64,000 nucleotides of DNA from Ruminococcaceae bacterium KH2T8 (GCA_900111435.1 FOIY01000004.1:1-64000); one strand, 5' to 3'; positions 36,083 to 45,937 are shown, counted from the stretch's first letter. Numbers and translations: made by a program. Notes: generated by a model from the sequence alone, not told the origin.

Positions 36083-36952
36083 ATGGCAAACGGCGGAGAC
36101 TCGATAAAGATCGCAAGAGAATATATGGACTCGCTCCTTGTGGAGTCCAGGATAGTCGGCGCGGTAAGACCGAACAGTGATATCAGATTCCTCGGCAGGG
36201 ATTACAAGACCCCGATCATGACGGCCGCACTGAGCCACATCGACTTAAAGTCCATGGCGGAAGGTGCGCTCATGGCAGGCGCTCCCGTAAGTATCGGAAT
36301 GGGATCCAACGAAGAACTCGGTGAAGTCATAAAGACGGGCGCCGCGGTCATGAAGATCATAAAGCCCTATAAGGACAGGGATGAAATATTCAAGAGGATC
36401 GCTTTCGCAAAGGAAAACGGCGCAGCCGCAGTCGGAATGGACGTCGAGCACTCGGTAAATGTCGAAGATCCCTACGATTCGGTAGTAGTCGGAGAAGAGA
36501 TGAAGCTTCCGACGATCGACGAACTTCGTGAATATGTCGACTTCGCTGGCATCCCCTTCTTCATCAAGGGTGCGATGAGCCTTCACGACGCGAAGGCCGC
36601 TGCCAATATCGGCTGTACGGGTATCATCCTGAGCCACCATAACGGTCTCATGAGATATGCGGCGCCTCACGTGATGGTACTCCCCGAGATACGTAAGGCT
36701 ATGGGCGACAACCTGATCCTCATCGCGGACGGCGGCATGGAATCGGGATTTGACGCATTCAAGGCGCTCGCTCTCGGAGCCGATCTCGTTACGGTCGGCA
36801 GAGCCCTGATGGAACCCCTGAAGAACAACGGCGCACAGGGCGTATGCGATACGCTCACGAAGATGACTGAGCAGCTTCAGGCCATGATGCTCCGCACGTC
36901 TTCACCCGATCTTAAGCACATAGATCCTTCCGTGATCAGAAGGATGAACTGA
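36083..36952 (+). CDS. FMN-dependent alpha-hydroxy-acid dehydrogenase-like protein
   Basis: 289 residues. TIM-barrel signatures include TPIMTAALSH near the start, FFIKGAMSLHDAK with the central Lys, ILSHHNG with the active-site His region, and LIADGGMESGFDAFKALALGADLVTVGR for the FMN phosphate. It is shorter than classical lactate oxidases. ATG 36083 is chosen because TGGAGG is just ahead; it starts 1 bp after the upstream stop. A role in sugar-acid oxidation is inferred from the operon. Confidence 0.8.
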   Translation: MANGGDSIKIAREYMDSLLVESRIVGAVRPNSDIRFLGRDYKTPIMTAALSHIDLKSMAEGALMAGAPVSIGMGSNEELGEVIKTGAAVMKIIKPYKDRDEIFKRIAFAKENGAAAVGMDVEHSVNVEDPYDSVVVGEEMKLPTIDELREYVDFAGIPFFIKGAMSLHDAKAAANIGCTGIILSHHNGLMRYAAPHVMVLPEIRKAMGDNLILIADGGMESGFDAFKALALGADLVTVGRALMEPLKNNGAQGVCDTLTKMTEQLQAMMLRTSSPDLKHIDPSVIRRMN

Positions 36953-36980
36953 AACTCACACCCCGAAAGGTAATAACGAC

Positions 36981-38990
36981 ATGAACGGCAGTCCCCTTGA
37001 TATCAAAGAGATAAAGATCAACGATACATTCTGGTCGAGAGAGCAGGAGCTCATAAGACGCGAGGTCATCCCCTATCAGTGGGAGATCTTAAACGACCGC
37101 GTACCCGAAGCTGCGCCGAGCTACTGCATGCACAACTTCAAGGCTGCCGGAATGCTCAATAAGCGAAAGGCCGAGCAGGGCAAGGACTACAAGGCTCCCG
37201 TCTATACTTTCCGCGGCTTCGAGGCGCTCCCCGAAGATCCGAGATCACCCAAGGCGGACGAGTTCTACGGATTCGTATTCCAGGACAGCGACTTCTCCAA
37301 GTGGATCGAGGCCGTCGGCTACTCACTCGCGGTCCATCCCGACCCCGAGCTCGAGAAGGTCGCAGACGGCGCGATAGACATCGTATGCGCGGCCCAGCTC
37401 GATAACGGATATCTCGATACTTATTACATAATCAACGGAATGGACAGGAGCTTTACGGATCTTAGGGATCACCATGAGCTCTACTGCCTGGGACACCTCA
37501 TCGAAGGAGCGATCTCCTACTACGAAGCTACGGGCAAGGACAAGCTCCTTAATGCGGCCAGGAGATTCGCCGACTATGTAGATTCCGTATTCGGAAAGGA
37601 AGAAGGAAAGCTCAAGGGTTACCCCGGACACGAGATCGCCGAGATGGCACTCTTCAGGCTCTACGAGATCACGGGCGAAGAGCGTTACAAGGCACTCGCC
37701 GAGTATTTTATCGACCAGCGCGGACAGCAGCCCCTGATCTTCGATATCGAGCACCCGCAGCCGAAGAACCGCCCTTATAAGATCGACTATTACCATCAGG
37801 CACATATCCCCGTCCGTGAACAGGACGAGGCCGTAGGTCATGCGGTTCGCGCGGTTTACCTCTATAGCGGCATGGCCGATATGGCACGCATCACGGGAGA
37901 CCGGGCGCTCCTTTCGGCCTGCGAGAAGCTCTGGGACAGCATTACGAACGAGAAGATGTATATCACGGGAGGCATCGGCGGAACTCATATGGGAGAATCA
38001 TTCTCATTCCCTTTCGACCTTCCGAACGACACTGCATATTCCGAGACGTGTGCCTCGATAGGACTTGTCTTCTTCGCACGAAGGATGCTGCAGATCAAGG
38101 CGGACCGCAAGTATTCGGATGTCATGGAGCTCGCTCTCTATAACGGTATCCTGAGCGGTATCGCACTCGACGGAAAGAGCTTCTTCTACGTTAATCCCCT
38201 CGAGGTCATCCCCGAGGCCTGCCACAAGGACGAGCGAAAGTTCCATGTTAAGCCGATCCGCCAGAAGTGGTTCGGATGTGCCTGCTGCCCTCCGAATATC
38301 GCACGCCTCGTAACATCACTCGGATCTTATGCATATACAAAGGCAGATGACACATTATTCTGCCATCTCTATATCGGCTCGAGCCTTAAGTTCAACGGAT
38401 TCGATATCGATGTCACGAGCGATCTGCCCTACAGCGGCAAGGTAAAGATCGATGTATCCGCATCAGAAGGTGCTTCTTCCATGAACCTCACACTTCGTAT
38501 CCCCGGCTGGTGCGGCGACGACTATAAGGCAGAAGGCATAGACGTATCGAAAGCAACCGTCAGGGACGGCTATCTCTATATAAACGATATTAACGAAAAC
38601 AAAACGATCGAACTCGTCTTTAAGATGGTCCCTCATTTCGTAGTAGCAGACACGAAAGTCACTGAGGACAAGGGCAGATGCGCGGTCGTAAGAGGTCCCG
38701 TAGTCTACTGCATGGAAGAAGCCGATAACGGCACTTCCCTAAAGGACATAAGTGTCGATACTTCTTCCGAAATCAAGGAGAGTACTATCGACGTATTCGG
38801 CTTCCCGGTAACGGCGCTCGATATAAGGGGAGCACGCGTGACCTACGAAGGAACTGACGAATACATCAGTAGCCTTTACCGTATTGCGGGATCCAAGAAG
38901 TCCGAGTCCGTCGACGTGCGCCTTATCCCTTACCGCCTGTGGGCCAACAGAGGCGAGGGCGAGATGAGCGTCTTTATGGGGATACTGTAA
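36981..38990 (+). CDS. GH127 beta-L-arabinofuranosidase
   Basis: 669 residues, no signal peptide, so intracellular. GH127 zinc/thiolate residues appear: Glu355 and Cys357 in YSETCASIG, Cys435 and Cys436 in CACCPPNIARL, the latter pair including the expected nucleophilic Cys. An (alpha/alpha)6 barrel is followed by beta domains. It hydrolyses beta-linked arabinofuranose from arabinan or glycoprotein oligosaccharides after uptake. Its last 17 bp overlap the convergent methyltransferase gene. Confidence 0.92.
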   Translation: MNGSPLDIKEIKINDTFWSREQELIRREVIPYQWEILNDRVPEAAPSYCMHNFKAAGMLNKRKAEQGKDYKAPVYTFRGFEALPEDPRSPKADEFYGFVFQDSDFSKWIEAVGYSLAVHPDPELEKVADGAIDIVCAAQLDNGYLDTYYIINGMDRSFTDLRDHHELYCLGHLIEGAISYYEATGKDKLLNAARRFADYVDSVFGKEEGKLKGYPGHEIAEMALFRLYEITGEERYKALAEYFIDQRGQQPLIFDIEHPQPKNRPYKIDYYHQAHIPVREQDEAVGHAVRAVYLYSGMADMARITGDRALLSACEKLWDSITNEKMYITGGIGGTHMGESFSFPFDLPNDTAYSETCASIGLVFFARRMLQIKADRKYSDVMELALYNGILSGIALDGKSFFYVNPLEVIPEACHKDERKFHVKPIRQKWFGCACCPPNIARLVTSLGSYAYTKADDTLFCHLYIGSSLKFNGFDIDVTSDLPYSGKVKIDVSASEGASSMNLTLRIPGWCGDDYKAEGIDVSKATVRDGYLYINDINENKTIELVFKMVPHFVVADTKVTEDKGRCAVVRGPVVYCMEEADNGTSLKDISVDTSSEIKESTIDVFGFPVTALDIRGARVTYEGTDEYISSLYRIAGSKKSESVDVRLIPYRLWANRGEGEMSVFMGIL

Positions 38991-39894
38991 GACCGTTCAC
39001 GCCTAACTTTCTGACAGTGACATCACATGCCTTGGAAGAAATGTCGCATCCTATGAACTTTCTTCCGAGCTTCTTTGCGACAACTGCGGTCGTACCGCCT
39101 CCCATAAAGAAGTCAGCTACGGTATCACCCGGGTTCGATGCCACTCTGATTATCCTGTCGAGAACCGCTTCGGGCTTAGGGGTATCGTAAGCATCCGCGA
39201 CACCCGTCCTCGTATAAGTATCGAGCATCTCAGGCTCATTCCAGAGATTACCTACGGGGATAACGTCGGAGAAATGGTAAGGAAGTCCGTCGATGAGCTT
39301 GACCTCACCTGCCTTCTTCATGTCATCGAACTGAGCCGCGCTTATGAGCCAGTGCTTGTTAAGAGACTTAAGGTCTATAGTCGTACTTTCAAATGAACGA
39401 ATATCGTCTCTTCCGGGAAGATCACCGTTCTCAAAGAGCGGTACGATCCTCTTGGCTTCGCCTCTTATCTCATGGAAGACAAAGTTCCTGTGATCCTTAA
39501 CGTAGTAAAGGATTATGTCCATCTGGGAATCAAAGTTGGAGAAGAATCCCCTCTCCTTGCTGTGCTGACGGTAGATCCTGTTCCTGAAGCAATTAGTACC
39601 GAATATCTCATCCATCAGGATACGCATATACGAATCCATCCTCCAGTTGCAGTGGATGAATATGCTGCCCGAAGAAGAGAGCACACGTCTCATCTCCTCT
39701 ATCCTGGGCCTGTACCACTCCATCGCTTCCTCGGGAGATCCCAGGTCATCCGAATAATCGTCGAATACCTTTCCCGTGTTATACAGGATGTCGCAGTAGA
39801 TGAGATCGACGGAACCCTCCTTCATATCCCGAAGGAGCTCAAGATTGTCCTGCTTATATATCGTAGTATGTTCGTCAGAATAATAAAGACTCAT
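38974..39894 (-). CDS. orphan DNA methyltransferase (N4/N6 type) with altered motif IV
   Basis: About 306 residues. Layout is of a beta-class DNA amino-methyltransferase: motif IV near the N-terminus and SAM motif I near the C-terminus (VADFFMGGGTTAVVAKKLGRKFIGCDIS). Motif IV reads DILYNTG where DPPYNTG is usual; I checked the bases and there is no frameshift. Such a change could alter activity, or mark a variant lineage. No restriction gene is nearby. The start is uncertain: ATG 39894 (preferred) or GTG 39933. Last gene of the TetR operon. Confidence 0.8.
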   Translation of the reverse strand: MSLYYSDEHTTIYKQDNLELLRDMKEGSVDLIYCDILYNTGKVFDDYSDDLGSPEEAMEWYRPRIEEMRRVLSSSGSIFIHCNWRMDSYMRILMDEIFGTNCFRNRIYRQHSKERGFFSNFDSQMDIILYYVKDHRNFVFHEIRGEAKRIVPLFENGDLPGRDDIRSFESTTIDLKSLNKHWLISAAQFDDMKKAGEVKLIDGLPYHFSDVIPVGNLWNEPEMLDTYTRTGVADAYDTPKPEAVLDRIIRVASNPGDTVADFFMGGGTTAVVAKKLGRKFIGCDISSKACDVTVRKLGVNGLTVSP

Positions 39895-39939
39895 ATCCGT
39901 ATCCGTCCCTTTGATGATGGATTCATTATACACCTCTGA

Positions 39940-41502
39940 TCAGATGACACCGGAGAGCATATCCTTGACCGTCTGAGCCCACTCTTCGGGCAGGATATAG
40001 TGAGGACAATGTCCGCATCCGTGCATCGCGACGAATCCCTTTGCAGGAGCAGTAATATCATTGCAGTACTGCTCGGCAAGCGTGTAGTTGCACGTAAAGT
40101 CACGGTCTCCCGAGATAAAGAATACGGGCACTTCATATTCCGTACCCTGATCGTAGGCACTAAAATCATAGACCATGTCGTAAAGCGGCCTGTTGAGCTC
40201 ATAGAGCCCGTCGAAATCCATCTGTACCATGAGCCACCTTATGTCATCGACTCCCGAATAAGGTGAAAAGAACGCGAGCTTAAAAGTATCAGCCGTGAGC
40301 TCTGCCGGATGATAGGGTTCAGTCGCGGTCCTGAGCTTCAGATAATCGGCAAGCCCTGTACCCTGCTGATATTCCGCATATGCCGCCTCGAGAGACGAAG
40401 TATCTTCACCGCGCGATGCGGCAACGGACAGAGCATCCTGATATGAGAGCTCGTCGGATCTTACGCAGTCAACGACCTGTCCTATACCGATGAAAGCTGT
40501 CACTTTCTCGGGATGTTCGAGTGCATATACGCTTCCGATCAGGGAGCCGTATGAATGTCCGATCACGATCACCTTATCGGTATCGAATCTGTCACGAAGG
40601 TAATCGACGACCTGATCGACATCTGAAAGCGCCTGCTCATATGAGACAGTCGAATTGTCGGGATCGATATCCTTATTCCTGAAATAGGTCCTGCCGCAGC
40701 CTCGCTGATCCCAGCACACGACCGTATAGTCATCGACAAGAGGATCGGTGAAAGTATTCGATATCGGAGAATCGGGACCCGCGGGACCGCCGTGAAGATA
40801 AAGTATAACGGGATTAGAGACATCCTTTCCCCTTATGACCATATACTGCTCCTGTCCTCCGATGGGGACATAGATACATTCGTTGACACCTTTAGATGTA
40901 TCGATATAATTCTTAAACCAGTTGATATTCCTTCCCGCGATCGCCACGAAAGTAATCAGCAGGATGAGCACGACCGGGATCGCCGCGATCACCCTTAAGA
41001 CCTTCTTCAGGCGTCCGACAGGCTTTCCCGGGACTACTTCTTTTCGATGCATGAGATGTATGCCGATATGACCGACTGAGAGGATCAGCGCCGCGATGAT
41101 CATGAAGATATTAGTGCCGTAGATGCCGAGGAAAAGGAAAGCGACACACGGCAGCGACGCTCCCGCCACGGGGAATCCGGCATATGACGAATACATATCC
41201 GCCATGGTCTTACCGCTCCCGAAATACCTTATCCAGTATAGCTCATAGAGCACCATAAGGATAAAGGACGCGAGGAGCCAGAGGGACCAGATCGAGGATA
41301 TCCTGATATTAAAGTCGGAGAAGATGAGACACAGCATCGAGCACAGTACTTCGCCCGCGCGCTCGAACATCAGGAGTATCTTATTCTCGTTACCTACGTA
41401 CTTATCGTAATCGGTCGGCTTGTTCTTCGCCCAGAATCCGTTCGGGACGAAGAGCATTATGAGCCATATGACGCCTATATATGAAAATCCGAAATGAACC
41501 AT
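39940..41502 (-). CDS. membrane-anchored alpha/beta hydrolase
   Basis: 520 residues. Five or so membrane helices cover about 1-190, followed by an alpha/beta hydrolase of prolyl-aminopeptidase type. It has the oxyanion HGGPAGP, WDQRGCGRT, nucleophile elbow GHSYGS, Asp in ISGDRDF and His in MHGCGHCPH. The catalytic domain probably faces outward. Three bp separate it from the next hydrolase gene. Substrate unknown. Confidence 0.85.
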   Translation of the reverse strand: MVHFGFSYIGVIWLIMLFVPNGFWAKNKPTDYDKYVGNENKILLMFERAGEVLCSMLCLIFSDFNIRISSIWSLWLLASFILMVLYELYWIRYFGSGKTMADMYSSYAGFPVAGASLPCVAFLFLGIYGTNIFMIIAALILSVGHIGIHLMHRKEVVPGKPVGRLKKVLRVIAAIPVVLILLITFVAIAGRNINWFKNYIDTSKGVNECIYVPIGGQEQYMVIRGKDVSNPVILYLHGGPAGPDSPISNTFTDPLVDDYTVVCWDQRGCGRTYFRNKDIDPDNSTVSYEQALSDVDQVVDYLRDRFDTDKVIVIGHSYGSLIGSVYALEHPEKVTAFIGIGQVVDCVRSDELSYQDALSVAASRGEDTSSLEAAYAEYQQGTGLADYLKLRTATEPYHPAELTADTFKLAFFSPYSGVDDIRWLMVQMDFDGLYELNRPLYDMVYDFSAYDQGTEYEVPVFFISGDRDFTCNYTLAEQYCNDITAPAKGFVAMHGCGHCPHYILPEEWAQTVKDMLSGVI

Positions 41503-41505
41503 AGA

Positions 41506-42609
41506 TCAACCTTTTTTCGTAATATTTACAGAGTCGGGATCATCAGCCTTTATCTCGACATCTTTGCCCTTTATGTACTTGTCGAAGAATCGGATATGAA
41601 GACCGCAGAGGTTCCTGTGCATGATATCCGAAGGAAGCTTACCGACCTGTGACTTTACGGGGAAGAAGAACATGAGATCCGTAAATCCCAGATGACGCAT
41701 ATCCTTAAAGATCGCTGAATATACGGGACCCTTGGGATCAAGATATGCACCGGTAGTCGTAGTCTTGTTCATATTGCAGTTGATGTTCATTAAGGGCTTT
41801 CTAAGAGGGAGATCCCTGTACTCGCCGAAGAGTCCGCCGTCGATATTGATCGCGCATGAATACTTATCGCTCTTACGAAGGAGCATATGAGCTACAGCTC
41901 CGCCCATCGAGTGACCCGTAAGTCCAATGCCGGCATCCGGATCGATCCTGTCACTATAGGTTGCCTTAACGTAATCGCAGACATCATCTGTATCGATACA
42001 CCATGCGTCAACCCTCTTGGCAAGTCCCGAGTAGTACTTGTGCTCAAAGTCCTTGAACTTATCGTTGATCTCCTCGTCGGTACCCTTGGCCGATACGAGC
42101 TTGAGGCTGGAGATAAGTGCCGGAATTATCGGCTTAGCTGTCTCCATAGCTTTCTTATCGATATCAACACATGTGCCGTCGGCGTAATTCAGTGCCATCG
42201 TTTCATAAGGGTGACCTATAATGACGACAACATATCCCTGCGAGCAGATCTCACCGCACATATAAGTATTAGAATCCCTGAAAGAACCATAGCCGTGGTT
42301 GAAGATGATCAGTGGGAACTTCTCGTCGGAAACGGGGGCTGCATCAACATAACAGTCGATCCTGTTCTCGCCTTCTGCCATCTTCTTATCGTAATCGACC
42401 TTATAGGCTTTGCAGAGCTGCCTGGACATATATTCGGATCTTTCCTTTCCTTCGATGCCCTCGGCTGTCGAAGGATAGTACATCCTGCACGAAAGCTTTC
42501 GCACACCGCCCTCATGGAGCTTTAATGTCTCTTCCCTTCCCGTATCGACGATAAATTCCGTAACGCCTACCTTGTATCTGCCTGTAAATTCAGGATATTC
42601 AACTTTCAT
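41506..42609 (-). CDS. alpha/beta hydrolase (PAF-acetylhydrolase-like)
   Basis: 367 residues, cytoplasmic. The oxyanion region NHGYGSFRD, nucleophile elbow GLTGHSMGGAV and a following Asp region (NINCNMNK not catalytic) are visible; the final His is not certain, with HLGF the best candidate. It begins 1 bp after the TetR stop, so is co-translated with its regulator. Ester or lipid hydrolysis is the general expectation. Confidence 0.8.
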   Translation of the reverse strand: MKVEYPEFTGRYKVGVTEFIVDTGREETLKLHEGGVRKLSCRMYYPSTAEGIEGKERSEYMSRQLCKAYKVDYDKKMAEGENRIDCYVDAAPVSDEKFPLIIFNHGYGSFRDSNTYMCGEICSQGYVVVIIGHPYETMALNYADGTCVDIDKKAMETAKPIIPALISSLKLVSAKGTDEEINDKFKDFEHKYYSGLAKRVDAWCIDTDDVCDYVKATYSDRIDPDAGIGLTGHSMGGAVAHMLLRKSDKYSCAINIDGGLFGEYRDLPLRKPLMNINCNMNKTTTTGAYLDPKGPVYSAIFKDMRHLGFTDLMFFFPVKSQVGKLPSDIMHRNLCGLHIRFFDKYIKGKDVEIKADDPDSVNITKKG

Positions 42610-42610
42610 C

Positions 42611-43273
42611 TCAGTTCACCCCCAATAATCTGATCATGGCCTCAGCCAATGTGCCGTATAGTTCTTTCGGATCCGACTTGATCCCCGGCATCCCCTGCGG
42701 GTAGCAGCTGCATATTATGCAGTTGAAGAGGATCCCGTTCGAGGAAGCCGACATGAAATTTAATATGCTTTCGATATCCGTTACCGGATGGATCTTCCCT
42801 TCTTTCTGCGCCCTGATAAATCCTTCTCTTGTGGCATTCATGAGGTGGCTCATGTTGCTCTCCGTCGTGATGGTTCCCAGGATCTTCTCTATTCTCTCGG
42901 GTTCGTTTATGGCAAGCACCGTGAGATCGAAATTCAATTTCTGTAGATCCATAAGATGCTCCTCGAGTGCAGATGCCAGCATATCGCACATCTGCCTGAT
43001 GACCTCGGCAGGAGGAAGATCCGTCGAATACTTAAAGATCCTGTCGGTATCGTCCATGATGTTATATCTCACCCGCATCTCAAGTATCATGTCGCGAAGT
43101 ATCTCGTCGAGGTCCTTATAGAATCTGTAGATACCGCCCTGCGACAGCCCCGTCTCTTCGATAACGTCCGTCATGGTGACCATCTCGACAGGCTTTCGCT
43201 GACATACGCGCATCGCCGCCTCCACGATCGATCTTTTCTTGTTATCTATATATTCCTGTGTAACCTTGGGCAT
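42611..43273 (-). CDS. TetR-family repressor
   Basis: 220 residues. The N-terminal HTH is in MTDVIEETGLSQGGIYRFYKDLDEI (about 33-57). The C-terminal ligand domain is all-helical. Two matching AAATGAA/TTCATTT palindromes lie between it and the divergent MATE gene, and probably are its operators. It leads an operon with two hydrolases and a DNA methyltransferase. Confidence 0.9.
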   Translation of the reverse strand: MPKVTQEYIDNKKRSIVEAAMRVCQRKPVEMVTMTDVIEETGLSQGGIYRFYKDLDEILRDMILEMRVRYNIMDDTDRIFKYSTDLPPAEVIRQMCDMLASALEEHLMDLQKLNFDLTVLAINEPERIEKILGTITTESNMSHLMNATREGFIRAQKEGKIHPVTDIESILNFMSASSNGILFNCIICSCYPQGMPGIKSDPKELYGTLAEAMIRLLGVN

Positions 43274-43291
43274 CTTTGACCCTCCGAAATA

Positions 43292-43313
43292 AAAATGAAT
43301 GTAGTTTCATTTT
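43292..43313. promoter_or_regulatory. TetR operator 1
   Basis: AAAATGAA and TTCATTTT separated by 6 bp. Centre at 43302.5, 19 bp upstream of the tetR start. Confidence 0.7.
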
Positions 43314-43340
43314 AACTGCACTCTTGCCGCTCGTCAATAG

Positions 43341-43364
43341 AAAAATGAAATTTGTTTCATTTTT
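43341..43364. promoter_or_regulatory. TetR operator 2
   Basis: Perfect 10-bp arms AAAAATGAAA/TTTCATTTTT with a 4-bp spacer. Its centre is exactly 50 bp from operator 1, so both lie on the same face of the helix. Confidence 0.75.
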
Positions 43365-43418
43365 GTGCGAGGAAATGTCAATTGTATTGTGGGGTAAGTC
43401 GAGTAATATATTATTATC

Positions 43419-44789
43419 ATGAAGAACGAAAGCCAGATCGAACACTATAAGAAGATGACCGAGACCCCGGTACACAAGCTTATCCTAAAGCTCTGTATAC
43501 CGACGATCCTCAGCATGCTCGTCTCAAACATCTATAATCTCGTCGATACCGCCTTCGTCGGTAAGCTCGGCAACAGCGCGAGCGGCGCGGTCGGCATAGT
43601 ATTCGGCTTCATGACGATAATCCAGGCCGTCGGATTCATGTTCGGCAACGGCTCGGGAAGCATCCTCGCAAGGCGCCTCGGCAACAAGGATATAGCAGGT
43701 GCGTCGACCACCGCTTCCACGGGATTCTTCCTCTCGCTCACTCTGGGTGCCGTCGCGAGCATCCTCTGTTTCATCTTTATCAAGCCCCTCGTAATGTTCC
43801 TCGGAAGCACCGAGACCATCGCTCCCTATGCGATCACATATATCTCGTTCATCCTGATCACGGCTCCGATAATGACCGCGGGATTTACCTTGAATAACAT
43901 CTTAAGATATGAGGGCAAGGCCTTCTATGCCATGATCGGTATGTTCAGCGGCTGTATCCTGAATATAATCGGAGACTACATCTTTATGTTCGTATTCCAC
44001 ATGGGCATCGCGGGCGCGGGACTTTCGACCGCGATAGGTCAGCTCGTGAGCTTCAAGTTCCTGCTCATGCCTTTCCTTCGCGGCAAGACGCAGAGCAAGC
44101 TGTCCATAAGAAAGCTCGATCTGTCGTTAGGCCATCTCTACGACATCGTAGCTACGGGATTCCCGAGCCTTCTGAGGCAGGGTCTTAACAGCGTCGCGAC
44201 TATCCTTTTAAACTCCCTGTCGGGCGGCTACGGAGATGCGGCTGTCGCGGCAATGAGCATCGTATCGAGAGTATTCTTCTTTATCTTTGCCATAGCACTA
44301 GGCGTCGGTCAGGCGCTTCAGCCCATCTGCAGCTTTAACTACGGAGCAAAGAAGTTCAGCCGTGTCAGAAAGGCTTACAGGTTCACTTCGATAATGGCGA
44401 CGGCGATAATAATCATCCCGAGCATATTCGTCCTGATCATGGCTCCGCAGACGATCTATCTCTTCAGGGAAGATATGGACGTAGTGGGATTCGGAACAAG
44501 GGCACTGAGACTTCAGTGCATAGCGGGAGTAGTTATGCCCTTTTGCATGACGACTGAGCTGCTCTTACAGAGCACGGGCAAGAAACTTCCCGCCTCGATC
44601 CTCTCCGCTCTTCGAAGCGGCGTCATCTTCATACCCGCCCTTTTGATCTTCCATCATTTCAGGGGCATGGCAGGCATCCAGGAGGCTCAGCCTTTCGCTT
44701 ATGCGATGTCGATCTTCCCCACTTTATTCTTCTCAACTCAGTATTTCCAAAAGCTCCCCAAGAGCGATGGTAAACCCGACAAAGCCTGA
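43419..44789 (+). CDS. MATE-family efflux transporter, TetR-controlled
   Basis: 456 residues with twelve membrane helices; opening PVHKLILKLCIPTILSMLVSNIYNLVDTAFVG is typical (quoted only in part elsewhere). It diverges from the TetR operon behind two palindromes. No ribosome site precedes ATG 43419. TTGTAT-16-TAATAT ends 9 nt before it, which would give an almost leaderless transcript; a later ATG at 43455 is an alternative. Drug or metabolite export in answer to the TetR ligand is likely. Confidence 0.88.
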   Translation: MKNESQIEHYKKMTETPVHKLILKLCIPTILSMLVSNIYNLVDTAFVGKLGNSASGAVGIVFGFMTIIQAVGFMFGNGSGSILARRLGNKDIAGASTTASTGFFLSLTLGAVASILCFIFIKPLVMFLGSTETIAPYAITYISFILITAPIMTAGFTLNNILRYEGKAFYAMIGMFSGCILNIIGDYIFMFVFHMGIAGAGLSTAIGQLVSFKFLLMPFLRGKTQSKLSIRKLDLSLGHLYDIVATGFPSLLRQGLNSVATILLNSLSGGYGDAAVAAMSIVSRVFFFIFAIALGVGQALQPICSFNYGAKKFSRVRKAYRFTSIMATAIIIIPSIFVLIMAPQTIYLFREDMDVVGFGTRALRLQCIAGVVMPFCMTTELLLQSTGKKLPASILSALRSGVIFIPALLIFHHFRGMAGIQEAQPFAYAMSIFPTLFFSTQYFQKLPKSDGKPDKA

Positions 44790-44805
44790 AAACATTGACT
44801 TGCAA

Positions 44806-44841
44806 CTGTCAGTTGACAGATTTCCAAGCACGCTTTATGGT
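44806..44841 (+). promoter_or_regulatory. promoter with 14-bp palindrome over the -35
   Basis: -35 TTGACA (44813-44818) and -10 TATGGT (44836-44841) are 17 bp apart, and CTGTCAGTTGACAG (44806-44819) overlaps the -35. It precedes the XRE membrane regulator, which may bind it. Confidence 0.55.
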
Positions 44842-44924
44842 GTGCAATCGCTCTACGCGGTATCTTATCGGCATAAGGCAAGTGCACGGATGTCTGATAA
44901 AATATGCGTATGAGGAGAAACATT

Positions 44925-45905
44925 ATGATACTCGCTGAAAAGATAATAAATGAACGTAAGAAGAACGGCTGGTCACAGGAAGAGCTCGCCGATAAGCTCG
45001 GCGTATCAAGACAGTCCGTAAGCAAGTGGGAGAGCGCTCAGTCGGTTCCCGATCTTCAGAGGATCCTCGACATGAGCAAGATATTCGGAGTAAGTACCGA
45101 TTACCTTCTTAAGGATGATATAGAAAACGTGATCCCTTCAGAGGAGGTTGATACGGATTCTTCATTAAGAAAAGTAACTTTGGAAGAGACAAATACTTAC
45201 CTTGATACGGTTAAGGACAACTCGAAGAAGATCTCGCTCGGAGTCTCATTATGCATAAGCTGCGCCGTTCCCCTGCTCCTTCTCGAAGCTGCGAGCAAGG
45301 CAGGATTATTCAATATCTCCGAAAATGTCGCAGGCGGCATAGGAACCATACTGCTCCTCCTGCTCGTTGCTGTATCGCTGGTATTCTTTATCCCGGCAGG
45401 TATGGCTCTCAATAAGTGGGAATGGCTCGAGAAAGAATCTTTCGAGACGGAATACGGCGTAGAAGGCGCCGTAAGATCCAAGGCTGATAAGTTCGAGCCC
45501 CGCTTCATAAGAAACATCACGCTGGGCATCGTTACCATCCTTACGGGCGTGATACTCCTTGTGGCAACAGCCTTTATCGCCGAGGAAAACGAACCCCTTA
45601 TCATCGCGGCTGCCGCCGGACTCCTGCTCTTCATCTCGGCAGGCGTTAATATGATCGTCAAGGCCGGAATGACAAAGGACAGCTACGACAAGATCCTTCA
45701 GGAAGCAGACTATACAAAGGCTAAGAAAGAGAACAAGGTCATGAATGCCATTGCTCCCGCATACTGGCTCCTCGTTACTGCAGGTTATCTCACATGGAGC
45801 TTCCTTACGAACAACTGGGGTCTTACATGGATCGTATGGCCTATCGCAGGCATTATCTTCGGTGCCATCTCGGCAGTCGCAGATCAGGTAACAAGGAAAG
45901 ACTGA
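44925..45905 (+). CDS. XRE regulator with C-terminal membrane domain
   Basis: 326 residues. HTH at about 5-60 (GWSQEELADKLGVSRQSVSKWE), a linker, then four or five membrane helices up to the end. ATG 44925 has GAGGAG upstream at 7 nt; the in-frame start at 44904 lacks one. Membrane-tethered XRE regulators of this kind often respond to envelope stress, but nothing here tells the signal. A decayed partial copy lies at 47080-47307. Confidence 0.87.
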   Translation: MILAEKIINERKKNGWSQEELADKLGVSRQSVSKWESAQSVPDLQRILDMSKIFGVSTDYLLKDDIENVIPSEEVDTDSSLRKVTLEETNTYLDTVKDNSKKISLGVSLCISCAVPLLLLEAASKAGLFNISENVAGGIGTILLLLLVAVSLVFFIPAGMALNKWEWLEKESFETEYGVEGAVRSKADKFEPRFIRNITLGIVTILTGVILLVATAFIAEENEPLIIAAAAGLLLFISAGVNMIVKAGMTKDSYDKILQEADYTKAKKENKVMNAIAPAYWLLVTAGYLTWSFLTNNWGLTWIVWPIAGIIFGAISAVADQVTRKD

Positions 45906-45937
45906 CAGAATATATCCGCATATTACATGATATAAAC

